This document shows positions 18,601 to 26,407 of a stretch of 64,000 nucleotides of DNA, piece by piece. Location of the stretch: the NCBI GenBank assembly GCA_019359415.1, contig JAHHHH010000003.1, positions 1 through 64,000 on the forward strand, written 5' to 3'. The position numbers and the translations under genes are program-made. Position 1 is the first letter of the stretch, and each line of letters starts with the position of its first letter. The notes under the pieces were generated by a model. That model saw only the letters and a program-made list of their open reading frames with translations, was not told the DNA's origin and made no database searches. Origin of the DNA: Iphinoe sp. HA4291-MV1. GTDB taxonomy: Bacteria > Cyanobacteriota > Cyanobacteriia > Cyanobacteriales > Nostocaceae.

Positions 18601-18638
18601 CAATACAAAAATATCAGGTCAATACAAAAATATCAGGT
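18601..18638. promoter_or_regulatory. Tandem 19-base direct repeat between divergent kinase and regulator genes
   Basis: CAATACAAAAATATCAGGT occurs twice with no gap, starting at 18601 and 18620. It ends 53 bases before the ATG of the response regulator gene and 131 bases from the start of the divergent GAF kinase gene. OmpR-type regulators bind direct repeats with about 10-11 or 20-22 base spacing, so an autoregulatory operator is a reasonable guess. No direct evidence. Confidence 0.5.
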
Positions 18639-18691
18639 TTTTTAGTCAGTAAATGTAAATAAAAGTAACTACTATCTGTTATTAAATATCC

Positions 18692-19366
18692 ATGACAGCG
18701 CATATTTTACTTGTTGAAGATGAAGTTAAACTCGCTCGATTTGTGGAATTGGAACTGAGTTATGAGGGCTACAAAGTCAGCATTGCCCACGATGGATTAA
18801 CAGGACTGACCACTGCACGAGAGTCTCAGCCAGATTTAGTGATATTAGACTGGATGCTACCTGGTTTATCTGGATTGGAAATTTGCCGACGTTTACGAAG
18901 CACCGGGGATCAGGTGCCTATTATATTGTTAACGGCAAAAGATGAAGTGAGCGATCGCGTTGCTGGTTTAGATGCTGGCGCTGATGATTATGTTGTGAAA
19001 CCTTTCAGCCTCGAAGAGTTGTTAGCTAGAGTCCGCGCACACTTGCGAAGAACCCAAGAAGCTGACAGCGACATCTTGCAATTTGAAGATTTGAGTTTAA
19101 ACCGTAGTACGCGGGAAGTGCATCGAGGGACACGCTTAATTGAGTTAACCGCCAAAGAGTTTGATTTACTGGAGTATTTACTCACCAATCCACGACAGGT
19201 TATTACACGCGATCGCATTTTGGAGGAAGTCTGGGACTATGATTTTATGGGCGACTCCAACATCATTGAGGTTTATATTCGCTACCTACGTCTGAAATTG
19301 GAGGCGAATAACGAAAAGCGTCTCATCCAAACGGTGCGTGGTGTGGGTTATGTACTGCGAGAGTGA
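18692..19366 (+). CDS. OmpR/PhoB-type response regulator
   Basis: A 224-residue regulator with an N-terminal receiver (acidic pair E9-D10, phospho-acceptor D53 in [11 protein letters not shown]102 in VVKPFS) and a C-terminal winged-helix DNA-binding domain (about 127-223) with [13 protein letters not shown] and the recognition-helix region [10 protein letters not shown]. It resembles the RppA-like group of cyanobacteria. It has no kinase gene on its strand; the divergent GAF kinase at 17219 is the closest candidate partner. The 19-base tandem repeat lies in its promoter region. Confidence 0.88.
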   Translation: MTAHILLVEDEVKLARFVELELSYEGYKVSIAHDGLTGLTTARESQPDLVILDWMLPGLSGLEICRRLRSTGDQVPIILLTAKDEVSDRVAGLDAGADDYVVKPFSLEELLARVRAHLRRTQEADSDILQFEDLSLNRSTREVHRGTRLIELTAKEFDLLEYLLTNPRQVITRDRILEEVWDYDFMGDSNIIEVYIRYLRLKLEANNEKRLIQTVRGVGYVLRE

Positions 19367-19469
19367 ACCTGATACTGATTCAATTTCCTTTGGGTGCAAC
19401 TCACTTGTGCAGCCTCAGAATCATGTCGTTACCAAAACTGTTACCCGCGCCTGACTAACGCTTGAATAA

Positions 19470-19546
19470 GTCTATGATAAATCAAAGTTAACTCTCCTCA
19501 CACCACACCTATAACCGTGGACTCAACTTAGCTTCCACGGTTTTTA
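19470..19546 (+). ncRNA. yfr1: Yfr1-like small RNA, copy 1
   Basis: The unpaired core CTCCTCACACCACACC lies at 19494-19509. It is followed directly by a terminator hairpin with perfect 9-base arms AACCGTGGA (19513-19521) and TCCACGGTT (19534-19542) and a T-rich end. Yfr1 is a nearly universal cyanobacterial sRNA whose ultraconserved element is ACUCCUCACAC between two stem-loops. Here the base before CUCCUCACAC is U rather than A. The 5' end is an estimate because the first stem-loop is not clear by eye. Confidence 0.7.
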
Positions 19547-19689
19547 TTTTGTCATGGAGTGTAAGCAGAAACTCACCCAATCAGAGGATGGCATATTATA
19601 AGGATGTTAGTCTATCATAAGCAAGAAAATCTATCAATACACGTGGAAAAATTTTTGTTACCAAAATCGTTACGAGCGTGTTTATACTC

Positions 19690-19771
19690 GTCAGTTACCA
19701 TTAAGATGATATTTAGTTAAGCTCCTCACACCACACCAACAGCCGTGAAACATTTGGTTCCACGGCTTTTA
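19690..19771 (+). ncRNA. yfr1: Yfr1-like small RNA, copy 2
   Basis: Second unit 228 bases after the first: core CTCCTCACACCACACC at 19722-19737, then hairpin arms AGCCGTG (19741-19747) and CACGGCT (19761-19767) with TTTTATT behind. The two units also share GTTACCAAAA further upstream (about 19432 and 19659), so the whole transcription unit seems to be duplicated. It ends just before the tetR gene. Confidence 0.68.
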
Positions 19772-19787
19772 TTATGATATACAGTGA

Positions 19788-19850
19788 ATGAAACGCATAA
19801 TCCATGACTGGGATGATGAAAGTGCAATCAAAATCCTCAAAAACTTTAAA
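19788..19850 (+). pseudogene. Relic of an O-methyltransferase C-terminal motif
   Basis: Twenty-one codons read MKRIIHDWDDESAIKILKNF, then K. This matches the conserved motif of plant-type/bacterial O-methyltransferases (usual form LKxIIHDWDDExAxxILKNC). A stop TGA lies directly before the ATG. The frame continues into tetR, so a start here would give a chimeric regulator, but the regulator family begins at 19851. Confidence 0.5.
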
Positions 19851-20444
19851 ATGTCTAAAGGCGAAGAAACAAAAGAGAAAATTCTCCAACAAGCAGCCGA
19901 ACTGTTTAATCAACAGGGGTATGCTGGCTCGTCTATTTCGGACATTATGCGTGTCACAGGATTGCAGAAAGGGGGAATATACAATCACTTCAAAAGCAAA
20001 GATGATTTGGCACTACAAGCTTTCGACTTTGCGATCGCTAAACTCAAACGGCATTATAGAACAGCAATCCGAAGCAAGCATCATGCAGTTGAGCGGCTAC
20101 AAGCCATTATTGATGTATTTCGCAGCAACATAGATAACCCAATTATAAAGGGAGGGTGTCCGCTGCTGAACACTGCGATTGAGAGTGATGATGCTCATCC
20201 TGCTTTACGGGAACGCGCTCAACAGGCGATGAACTCTTGGCGTGATCTATTTCGTCGAATTACCCAAAGAGGAATAGAAAAAGATGAAATTCGTCCAACA
20301 ATCGACGCTGATGAAGTTACCACCATCATTATTTCCACACTTGAAGGCGCTATGATGATGAGCAAGCTTTATGGAGACTCAATTCATCTTGAACGAGCCA
20401 TCAATCATTTGACTAATTACATCGAAAGCCAATTACGCATTTAA
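19851..20444 (+). CDS. TetR/AcrR family transcriptional regulator
   Basis: A 197-residue repressor-type protein with an N-terminal helix-turn-helix (ILQQAAELFNQQGYAGSSIS then IMRVTGLQKGGIYNHFKSKD) and a C-terminal ligand domain with CPLLNTAIESDDAHP, a motif of one AcrR-like subgroup. I take the ATG at 19851 (MSKGEETKEKIL), because the 21 codons in front derive from another gene. It is the first gene of an operon: the next ATG is 6 bases past its stop, so it probably controls the panB-patatin-maoC genes in response to a small ligand. Confidence 0.85.
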   Translation: MSKGEETKEKILQQAAELFNQQGYAGSSISDIMRVTGLQKGGIYNHFKSKDDLALQAFDFAIAKLKRHYRTAIRSKHHAVERLQAIIDVFRSNIDNPIIKGGCPLLNTAIESDDAHPALRERAQQAMNSWRDLFRRITQRGIEKDEIRPTIDADEVTTIIISTLEGAMMMSKLYGDSIHLERAINHLTNYIESQLRI

Positions 20445-20450
20445 GCTAAT

Positions 20451-21275
20451 ATGAAAAAAAACTCAGCTTACTTGCTCGCCAAAAAGCAAAATCGTCAGAA
20501 AATAGTAGCGCTCACAGCATATGACTATCCTACAGCACTACTGGAAGATAAGGCTGGGGTAGATGTCATGTTTGTTGGTGACAGCGTAGGAACTAATATT
20601 TTAGGTTATGACAGCGAACAGGAAGTGACGATGGATGATATTGTCCATCATCTCAAAGCTGTTCGACGAGGAACATCGCAAGCATACATTCTTGCTGATT
20701 TGCCCTATGCTTCTTATGAAACTCCACAGCAAGCTTTAGGAAATGCCAAAAAACTTTTAGCAAATGGAGCGGACATCATTAAGTTAGAGGGTGTTCGAGA
20801 AGAAATCGTCAAGCATCTGATTTCGCATGATATAAAAGTATGTGGTCATCTTGGCTTGCTTCCACAAACTCAACAAGAGAAGAGAGTACAAGGAAAAAGC
20901 TTTGAACAAGCTAAAGAATTAATTGAAGGTGCGCTAACTCTTCAAAGAATTGGTATATCCATGCTCCTACTTGAACTGATTCCTGAAGAGCTAGGTCAGA
21001 TTATAACAGAAAAGCTTAGTATACCTACAATTGGCATTGGTTCCGGTCGGTTTACTGATGGACAAGTTCTCATTGTTAACGACATTTTAGGAATAACACC
21101 TCGTAAGCTTAAACTAGCAAAAACGTATCAGAATTACCAAAATCTGACTGTTCAAGCAATAGGACAGTATAAGGAAGAAGTTGAGCAAAATGTGTTTCCA
21201 TCAGAAGAGAATGTTCGACACATGGCGCAAGAAGAATTACAACAGTTGATTGAATGGGTAAACCGAAGTTTATGA
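20451..21275 (+). CDS. panB: 3-methyl-2-oxobutanoate hydroxymethyltransferase (PanB-like)
   Basis: A 274-residue TIM-barrel enzyme of the PanB family, which adds a hydroxymethyl group from methylene-THF to 2-oxoisovalerate to make ketopantoate. Metal and catalytic residues are in place: D44-S45 (FVGDSVG), D83 (LADLPYASY), K111 (IIKLEG), E175 (LLELIPEE) and the IPTIGIGSG loop. The text departs from housekeeping PanB at several points (CGHLGLLPQ for MGHIGLTPQ, LADLPYASY for DMPFGSY). Together with its place in a TetR-led operon with lipid-type genes and without panC, this suggests a second PanB with a different keto-acid substrate. That is inference. Confidence 0.8.
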   Translation: MKKNSAYLLAKKQNRQKIVALTAYDYPTALLEDKAGVDVMFVGDSVGTNILGYDSEQEVTMDDIVHHLKAVRRGTSQAYILADLPYASYETPQQALGNAKKLLANGADIIKLEGVREEIVKHLISHDIKVCGHLGLLPQTQQEKRVQGKSFEQAKELIEGALTLQRIGISMLLLELIPEELGQIITEKLSIPTIGIGSGRFTDGQVLIVNDILGITPRKLKLAKTYQNYQNLTVQAIGQYKEEVEQNVFPSEENVRHMAQEELQQLIEWVNRSL

Positions 21276-21463
21276 ACACAGAAAATAATCAACATCAGAC
21301 TTGGCTGCTTATCTTGTTAGCAATGAATATTTTTGCCAGTATTCTTCACTATACTGACAACTTTATCTTTTTTGATAATTACCCAGCGCCTAATTGGATG
21401 AATACCCATTCAGTTTATATTGCCTGGTTGATATTGACACCTTTTGGACTTGCGAGAAAATAG
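21272..21463 (+). CDS. Small membrane protein, probably 3' truncated
   Basis: A 63-residue protein starting at the ATG that overlaps the panB stop (ATGA), so coupled to it. Two hydrophobic spans are visible (WLLILLAMNIFASILHY and YIAWLILTPFGLA). It ends abruptly after LTPFGLARK in the middle of the second span, and the next gene starts inside it. Proteins of this look usually have more spans, so the 3' part was probably lost by a deletion that fused it to the patatin gene. Function unknown. Confidence 0.5.
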   Translation: MNTENNQHQTWLLILLAMNIFASILHYTDNFIFFDNYPAPNWMNTHSVYIAWLILTPFGLARK

Positions 21464-22328
21464 TAAATCATTAGCGATAGCCTGTGCGTCAGGTAGTTTT
21501 AAAGGTGCATTTGCTCATGGTGTGTTAATTGCGTTGGAAGCCTCTGAAGTTCAAGCATCTGCTTATGCTGCTGCATCATCGTCCGTGATTCCCACTGCTT
21601 GGGCTACCATTGGCAAAGCAACAGAATTGGGAGTAGATTACTGGTTAGCAGGCTTACCAGTACTCAAGCAATCCAATGTGGGAATGAGCCAAGTCGTTCT
21701 TGGAGGAATTGCACATTTTAGTCCAAATAAACAACTGTTTGAGCCAGAAACACCAGAATATTTCGTTGCTACCAGCGCGGTGATAACTCCAGAAGCTGCG
21801 AACGAGACTCAAAGTGAAAAAGCCAGACGCTTAGGGCGACGCTTGTTAGTATCTGCAAGTAAAAAAGACCGTAGTTGGGTGGACGAACATTTACAATTAA
21901 CTGTGTTTAGCACCAAACTAGCAGGTGAACTGCGTCTTGATGCGAGTAACTTTGATGAAGTAGCATACGCATCTTGTCGGATGCTTCACGCTTGGGATAT
22001 CCCCGCTTGGATAGATGGAAAGCCTCACATAGATGCTTCCTACACTTGTTTGTGTCCAGCGATGCAGATGATTGAGCAAGGGTATCAGGAAGTGATTGCT
22101 ATTGCTAATGAACCAGGCATATTCTATCGGGATATGTTCCAAATCGAAGCAATTCCTGAGAGCTACAAAGGAGTTTCCATTCACATTATTCAACCAGATG
22201 TAGATCCCAAGGAAATGGAAGTCAATTTTACAGAAGCTACTGTAGAAGGGTTAGTTGCGTTATATCAACATGGAGAGGAAAAAGGCAAAGAATTTATAGC
22301 TCATCAGCTCAGTGTCACTAAAATATAG
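21444..22328 (+). CDS. Patatin-like phospholipase family protein with altered motifs
   Basis: A 294-residue patatin-fold protein. The oxyanion-hole region ASGSFKGAFAHGVL keeps the K-G of patatins. The nucleophile elbow reads AAASSSV instead of GxSxG, and the dyad DGG is IDAS (about residue 190), so Ser and Asp are kept while the glycines are lost. Activity as a lipase is therefore doubtful. Starts available are only TTG codons (21444 or 21450), with a TGA just upstream in frame, and the start overlaps the preceding gene by 20 bases. Member of the TetR-PanB operon. Confidence 0.65.
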   Translation: MDLRENSKSLAIACASGSFKGAFAHGVLIALEASEVQASAYAAASSSVIPTAWATIGKATELGVDYWLAGLPVLKQSNVGMSQVVLGGIAHFSPNKQLFEPETPEYFVATSAVITPEAANETQSEKARRLGRRLLVSASKKDRSWVDEHLQLTVFSTKLAGELRLDASNFDEVAYASCRMLHAWDIPAWIDGKPHIDASYTCLCPAMQMIEQGYQEVIAIANEPGIFYRDMFQIEAIPESYKGVSIHIIQPDVDPKEMEVNFTEATVEGLVALYQHGEEKGKEFIAHQLSVTKI

Positions 22329-22386
22329 GCTGAAGTTCTACGACTACCTCGTCAATTCCATCAAAACTAACCGAGCTAAGATAAAC

Positions 22387-22863
22387 ATGACCCAAGAGTT
22401 GCAGCGAGATACACAAAAGGTTCAGAATGTTGTCTCTTCCATAAAACCTGTTCAAGTAGGGGAGAAATTTGTCCATCAAATGAGATTGAATGAAATAGAA
22501 ATTAGCCAATTTGCTCATTCAATCGGAGATCCTAATTTACTCCATCACGATGCCGAATACGCTCAGAAGACTCGGTTTGGTAGCATCATCGTCTGTGGTC
22601 CACACATTAGTTCTCTGATGATGGGTTTAGCAGCTCAACACTTCTCTCAAAATTATGCAATGGTTGGTTTGGATTTTTCTATCCAATTCCTTAAAGCGAT
22701 TAAAGCAGGAGAATTAATTGATATGGAATGGGAGGTCGTTGGGACACAATATAAAGATAGTCTCAATGGAGAAATTCTAGACCTCAAAGGAAAAATCACA
22801 AATGAACAGGGAGTTATAGCTGTAACGAGTTCTAGCAAAGTTCTTGTTACCAAAGAGTTTTAA
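22387..22863 (+). CDS. MaoC-like hot-dog dehydratase
   Basis: A 158-residue single hot-dog domain protein. The MaoC/R-hydratase signature is present: IGDPNLLHHD (Asp and His of the hydratase dyad) followed by AQKTRFGSIIVCGPH. Such proteins hydrate enoyl-CoA or enoyl-ACP thioesters. I take the ATG at 22387 (MTQELQRD); the frame is open 25 codons more, into the end of the patatin gene. It is the last gene of the TetR-led operon, so the operon probably works on acyl thioesters or branched keto acids. Confidence 0.75.
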   Translation: MTQELQRDTQKVQNVVSSIKPVQVGEKFVHQMRLNEIEISQFAHSIGDPNLLHHDAEYAQKTRFGSIIVCGPHISSLMMGLAAQHFSQNYAMVGLDFSIQFLKAIKAGELIDMEWEVVGTQYKDSLNGEILDLKGKITNEQGVIAVTSSSKVLVTKEF

Positions 22864-22938
22864 GTGCTGGAGTAGAATGATCAACATTTTTAATCATCAG
22901 GTTGCTGCCATACAACGCACTCAAAAGACAGGGCTTGC

Positions 22939-23445
22939 CTACAAGAACCGTTCGATGATTATCTCGTCTACATACGTTCCGTTGAACTTGGCGTGTCTTT
23001 GTGCCGTTCCAACAATGTGAAAGCCACGTCGGAGGTAGCTGGCTAACGCCGCAAAGTTATCAGCACGAACGTATGTGAATATCTTTTCATATCCCTTGCG
23101 GCGAGCAGCTTCAAATGTGGCATCAAACAAACACGTGCCAATGCCTTGTCGTCGGTATGAGAGATCCACATATGTTCCGATCACTCCCACGTGGTCAAAT
23201 GCGCGTGTGAAGGTCGCAAATGGTTCCATACTTTGAAAACCAACAACCTTCTGATCTGTACGACATACAGCAACATGGAACACCCCACGCTGGGGAAAGT
23301 TCAAAATGTATTCCCGTTCCGCCTCGACTGTCAACGGTGTGTCAACTGCAGTATACAAACCAGTTGCGATGATGGGGTTCAAAATACCGACAATCGCCTC
23401 AGCATCATTCGGTCGTGCTTCTCGAACCAGCACATCCATTTCCAA
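22939..23445 (-). CDS. GNAT family N-acetyltransferase
   Basis: A 168-residue protein of the phosphinothricin/methionine-sulfoximine acetyltransferase-like GNAT group, with REARPNDAEAIVGILNPII near the start and the acetyl-CoA loop VDLSYRRQGIGTCLFDATFE (Q/RxxGxG/A). NFAALASYLRRGFHIVGTAQ follows, as is typical of the group. It would acetylate a small amine or amino acid derivative. A second Met two codons in is an equally good start. It is divergent from xisH. Confidence 0.8.
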   Translation of the reverse strand: MEMDVLVREARPNDAEAIVGILNPIIATGLYTAVDTPLTVEAEREYILNFPQRGVFHVAVCRTDQKVVGFQSMEPFATFTRAFDHVGVIGTYVDLSYRRQGIGTCLFDATFEAARRKGYEKIFTYVRADNFAALASYLRRGFHIVGTAQRHAKFNGTYVDEIIIERFL

Positions 23446-23567
23446 GTGCCTCTCACAACTTCAACGATTTGATAACCTTATATTGTAGATATTGTAGATA
23501 TACACACTCAGCCAATTGTCAAAGTTTGAGTAAAGTATGCCGAATTGTAAGCAATAGAGGCTGTCTG

Positions 23568-23984
23568 ATGCCCGCTAGGGATCTATTTCATAATGTAGTC
23601 AAAAACGCACTTCATAAGGATGGTTGGATCATTACACATGATCCCCTAACTTTGGATCTGCGAGATCGCCAATTGCATATTGATCTTGGAGCAGAAAAAC
23701 TCATTGCTGCACAGAAAGATAACCAGCAAATTGCTGTTGAAATCAAGAGTTTCGTTGCGCCTTCTAATGTTTCCGAGTTTCATATGGCGCTAGGACAGTT
23801 TTTGAACTACCGACTTATTTTACGCCTGAAGCAGCCACAACGAATTCTCTATCTAGCAGTCCCACTCGACATTTATGAAGATTTTTTTTCTGAAGAACTC
23901 CCTGAGCTTAGTCTGAAAGAATATCAAGTCAAAGTTTTGGTATTCGATCCCGAACTGGAGGTCATCACACAATGGATAAACTAA
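23568..23984 (+). CDS. xisH: XisH family protein
   Basis: A 138-residue protein of the XisH family, first known as an fdxN-element excision controlling factor of Anabaena. MPARDLFHNVVKNALHKDGW at the start and the nuclease-like core LGAEKLIAAQKDNQQIAVEI with VEIKSF fit the family, which has a PD-(D/E)xK-like fold. The ATG at 23568 gives the usual length. xisI overlaps its end by 13 bases. No fdxN-type element or recombinase gene is in the window, so this is one of the many free-standing xisHI pairs. Confidence 0.85.
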   Translation: MPARDLFHNVVKNALHKDGWIITHDPLTLDLRDRQLHIDLGAEKLIAAQKDNQQIAVEIKSFVAPSNVSEFHMALGQFLNYRLILRLKQPQRILYLAVPLDIYEDFFSEELPELSLKEYQVKVLVFDPELEVITQWIN

Positions 23985-24307
23985 ACCAGTATCGTCAAGC
24001 AATCAAGCAAATTTTGACGCGCTATAGTCAGATCAAGCCTTCCTTTGGTGACATTGAGCGCTATAGTGCATTTGATACCGAGCAAGATCACTATCAGGTA
24101 ATTAGCGTTGGCTGGGAAAATCGTCGTCGCGTTTATGGGTGCTTAATCCATATTGATATCAAAGGCGACAAAATTTGGATTCAATACGACGGTACGGAAG
24201 ATGGAATTGCCAATGAGTTAGTAGAGTCAGGCATTCCTAAACATGACATTGTTCTGGCATATAAATCTCTGTTTATGCGTAAATACACTGGTTTTGCAGT
24301 GGGGTAA
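23972..24307 (+). CDS. xisI: XisI family protein
   Basis: A 111-residue protein of the XisI family, partner of XisH. It shows the family text MDKLNQYRQAIKQILTRYSQ near the start, WENRRRVYGCLIHIDIKGDK in the middle and WIQYDGTEDGIANELVESGI with the PKHDIVLAY end. It is translationally coupled to xisH by overlapping frames. Role here unknown; the pair behaves like a toxin-antitoxin-type cassette in many genomes, which is an inference from its spread. Confidence 0.85.
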   Translation: MDKLNQYRQAIKQILTRYSQIKPSFGDIERYSAFDTEQDHYQVISVGWENRRRVYGCLIHIDIKGDKIWIQYDGTEDGIANELVESGIPKHDIVLAYKSLFMRKYTGFAVG

Positions 24308-24337
24308 AATAGAAAAGTTTAGTATTTTTCAGAAACG

Positions 24338-24472
24338 TTGCTATATTTCTGTAAAAATGATCGCGGTGCAGTAAGACTTGAGTGGGATGAAGTTTCCTTT
24401 ACTGTTACGGCTCTTCTGGATAGATACGCAGATGACCACCAAGCAGACTCATCAAGAATTTACATAATATAA
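24338..24472 (+). other. Short open frame of uncertain status before trmFO
   Basis: A 44-codon frame starting at a TTG, with protein-like text KNDRGAVRLEWDEVSFTVTA and LLDRYADDHQ. There is no ATG, no clear ribosome site and no family that I recognise. It could be a gene remnant. It ends six bases before the trmFO start region. Confidence 0.2.
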
Positions 24473-24490
24473 ATAAATATGGAAATAAAT

Positions 24491-25810
24491 ATGGAAAAAC
24501 AAACGATTCATGTTATTGGAGGTGGACTAGCTGGGACAGAAGCAGCATGGCAAATAGCCTCTGCTGGAGTGTCGGTGATTCTTTGGGAAATGCGTCCAAA
24601 TCGCTTGGGTGGAGCACATCATACGGAACATTTGGCGGAGTTGGTGTGTAGTAATTCTTTTGGGGCAATGGCAAGCGATCGCGCTGCTGGTCTTTTGCAT
24701 GAAGAACTGCGCCAACTCAATTCAATTGTGATTTCAAAAGCTGATGAACACTCTGTTCCTGCTGGTGGGGCACTCGCAGTAGATAGAGGACAATTTAGTC
24801 AGGACTTGACAGAAACTCTCGCTCGCCATCCTCTGATTGAACTGCGTCGTGATGAAGTACGTGTTATCCCTGAAGGAATTGTAGTTTTAGCAACTGGTCC
24901 TTTAACAAGTCCGGAATTGGCGGAAGATTTACACCGTTTCACAGGAATGGAATACCTCAGCTTTTTTGATGCTGCAAGCCCAATCATTGTGGGAGAATCC
25001 ATTAACCATGATATTGCTTTTCTTGCCTCTCGCTACGACAAGGGCGAAGCTGCATATTTAAACTGCCCAATGAATAAAGAGCAGTACTTGCAGTTTTGGC
25101 AAGAACTCTGTGTAGCCGAACAAGTGGAATTAAAAGATTTTGAACGGGAAACGGCAAAATTTTTTGAAGCTTGTCTGCCAATTGAAGAACTTGCACGGCG
25201 GGGAGAAGATACGATGCGATATGGTCCCCTCAAGCCAGTCGGTTTATCAGATACTCGGACTGGAGAACGTTCCTACGCTGTGGTGCAGTTGCGACAAGAA
25301 GACAAAGCAGGTCAACTTTGGAATATGGTAGGATTCCAAACGAATCTACGCTGGGGTGAGCAAAAACGTGTTTTCCGAATGATTCCTGGTTTGGAAAATG
25401 CTGAGTTTGTCCGGCTGGGGGTGATGCACCGCAACACTTTTATCAATGCGCCTGTGCTGATGCAGCCTAGTTTGCAATTTTTAAAGCGTCCAACGTTACT
25501 AAGTGCTGGACAGTTGATAGGAACTGAAGGATATACCGCAGCCGCAGCAGGTGGTTGGTTAGCAGGAACCAATGCAGTACGGCTAGCTTTGGGGAAAGAA
25601 CCCTTGACTTTACCCAAGACAACGATGATGGGGGCGCTGTTTGAGTTTATCAGTTCCGCTTCGCCTAAGCATTTTCAGCCAATGCCCCCCAACTTTGGAA
25701 TTTTGCCAGAACTGGGTGAGAAAATCAAAAATAAACAAGAGCGTTACGGACGTTATCGCGATCGCGCTTTGGCTGACTTGAAGGAATTCAAAAACAGTGC
25801 TGAGTCATGA
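24491..25810 (+). CDS. trmFO: Methylene-THF-tRNA (uracil-54-C5)-methyltransferase TrmFO
   Basis: A 439-residue FAD enzyme that makes ribothymidine at tRNA position 54, using methylene-tetrahydrofolate. It has the FAD-binding N-terminus [16 protein letters not shown], then [15 protein letters not shown], and the C-terminal [18 protein letters not shown] and GALFEFIS typical of TrmFO/Gid. The start is ATG at 24491 ([12 protein letters not shown]); another ATG in frame at 24479 is embedded in a duplicated ATGGAAATAAAT. Length fits the family. Stands alone. Confidence 0.93.
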   Translation: MEKQTIHVIGGGLAGTEAAWQIASAGVSVILWEMRPNRLGGAHHTEHLAELVCSNSFGAMASDRAAGLLHEELRQLNSIVISKADEHSVPAGGALAVDRGQFSQDLTETLARHPLIELRRDEVRVIPEGIVVLATGPLTSPELAEDLHRFTGMEYLSFFDAASPIIVGESINHDIAFLASRYDKGEAAYLNCPMNKEQYLQFWQELCVAEQVELKDFERETAKFFEACLPIEELARRGEDTMRYGPLKPVGLSDTRTGERSYAVVQLRQEDKAGQLWNMVGFQTNLRWGEQKRVFRMIPGLENAEFVRLGVMHRNTFINAPVLMQPSLQFLKRPTLLSAGQLIGTEGYTAAAAGGWLAGTNAVRLALGKEPLTLPKTTMMGALFEFISSASPKHFQPMPPNFGILPELGEKIKNKQERYGRYRDRALADLKEFKNSAES

Positions 25811-25821
25811 GTGCTGACTGA

Positions 25822-25851
25822 GGGAATTGGGAATTGGGCATTGGGCATTGG
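25822..25851. repeat. Short tandem repeats after trmFO
   Basis: GGGAATTGGGAATTGGGCATTGGGCATTGG: pairs of GAATTGG and CATTGGG units, cyanobacterial short tandem repeat type. Related units (CCATTGCCCATTGCCC) occur near 40475-40500. Confidence 0.6.
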
Positions 25852-25913
25852 ATTCTTAATTTTGAATGAGCGAATTTTGAATTGTTTTGCCCATTGCCCA
25901 TCAGCACTCAAGA

Positions 25914-26231
25914 CTATTTTGATGCTTTTCGCTGATCTTGAGTTGTCTCCTCTTTCATAGCCATTCCGTGTGCGCCGATCGCAGCGATCGTTACACCTAG
26001 AAAACCCCAAGCTCCATTGGCAAAGGTATTCATCCGCTGAACAAGACTACGATGATACGCAAGATCCAACTGTCTATTGTTGGCTCTTCCATCTCTCGCT
26101 AACTTTTCCACATACCTTTCGGTTCTTTCTAGCTTTGTATAATCAGTGTTGAACGAGTAAAACGATGACCCCGCTACTAATAAACCCGGAATAACCAAGG
26201 CAATAAAGAGAATTGCTCTGCCTATGCTCAT
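25914..26231 (-). CDS. Small membrane protein of unknown function
   Basis: A 105-residue protein with two hydrophobic spans, about residues 5-24 (ILFIALVIPGLLVAGSSFY) and 71-90 (ANGAWGFLGVTIAAIGAHG), separated by a charged loop rich in R, E and K. The composition and the paired spans look like a real membrane protein. The ATG at 26231 has no strong ribosome site. I do not recognise the family. It is on the strand opposite trmFO and the aspartoacylase gene. Confidence 0.5.
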   Translation of the reverse strand: MSIGRAILFIALVIPGLLVAGSSFYSFNTDYTKLERTERYVEKLARDGRANNRQLDLAYHRSLVQRMNTFANGAWGFLGVTIAAIGAHGMAMKEETTQDQRKASK

Positions 26232-26407
26232 ACAACCTCGTCAGGCAATATATTTGAGATCATGCTGACATAGCGGGAATTTGCTGATAGTATCTGGCGA
26301 ACAAATTAGAAAAATTATGCATATGAAAGGTTAAACCGAATGGCACTCAGTTAAGCGATCGCGCTTACCATTAGATCTCTTCACCTGAGAAAAGGAATCT
26401 TATTACC

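Noticed and set aside
8509-19366. A complete RppA/RppB-like two-component pair made of the 8509 kinase and the 18692 regulator
   Set aside because: They are 9 kb apart with unrelated genes between; the pairing cannot be supported from sequence.
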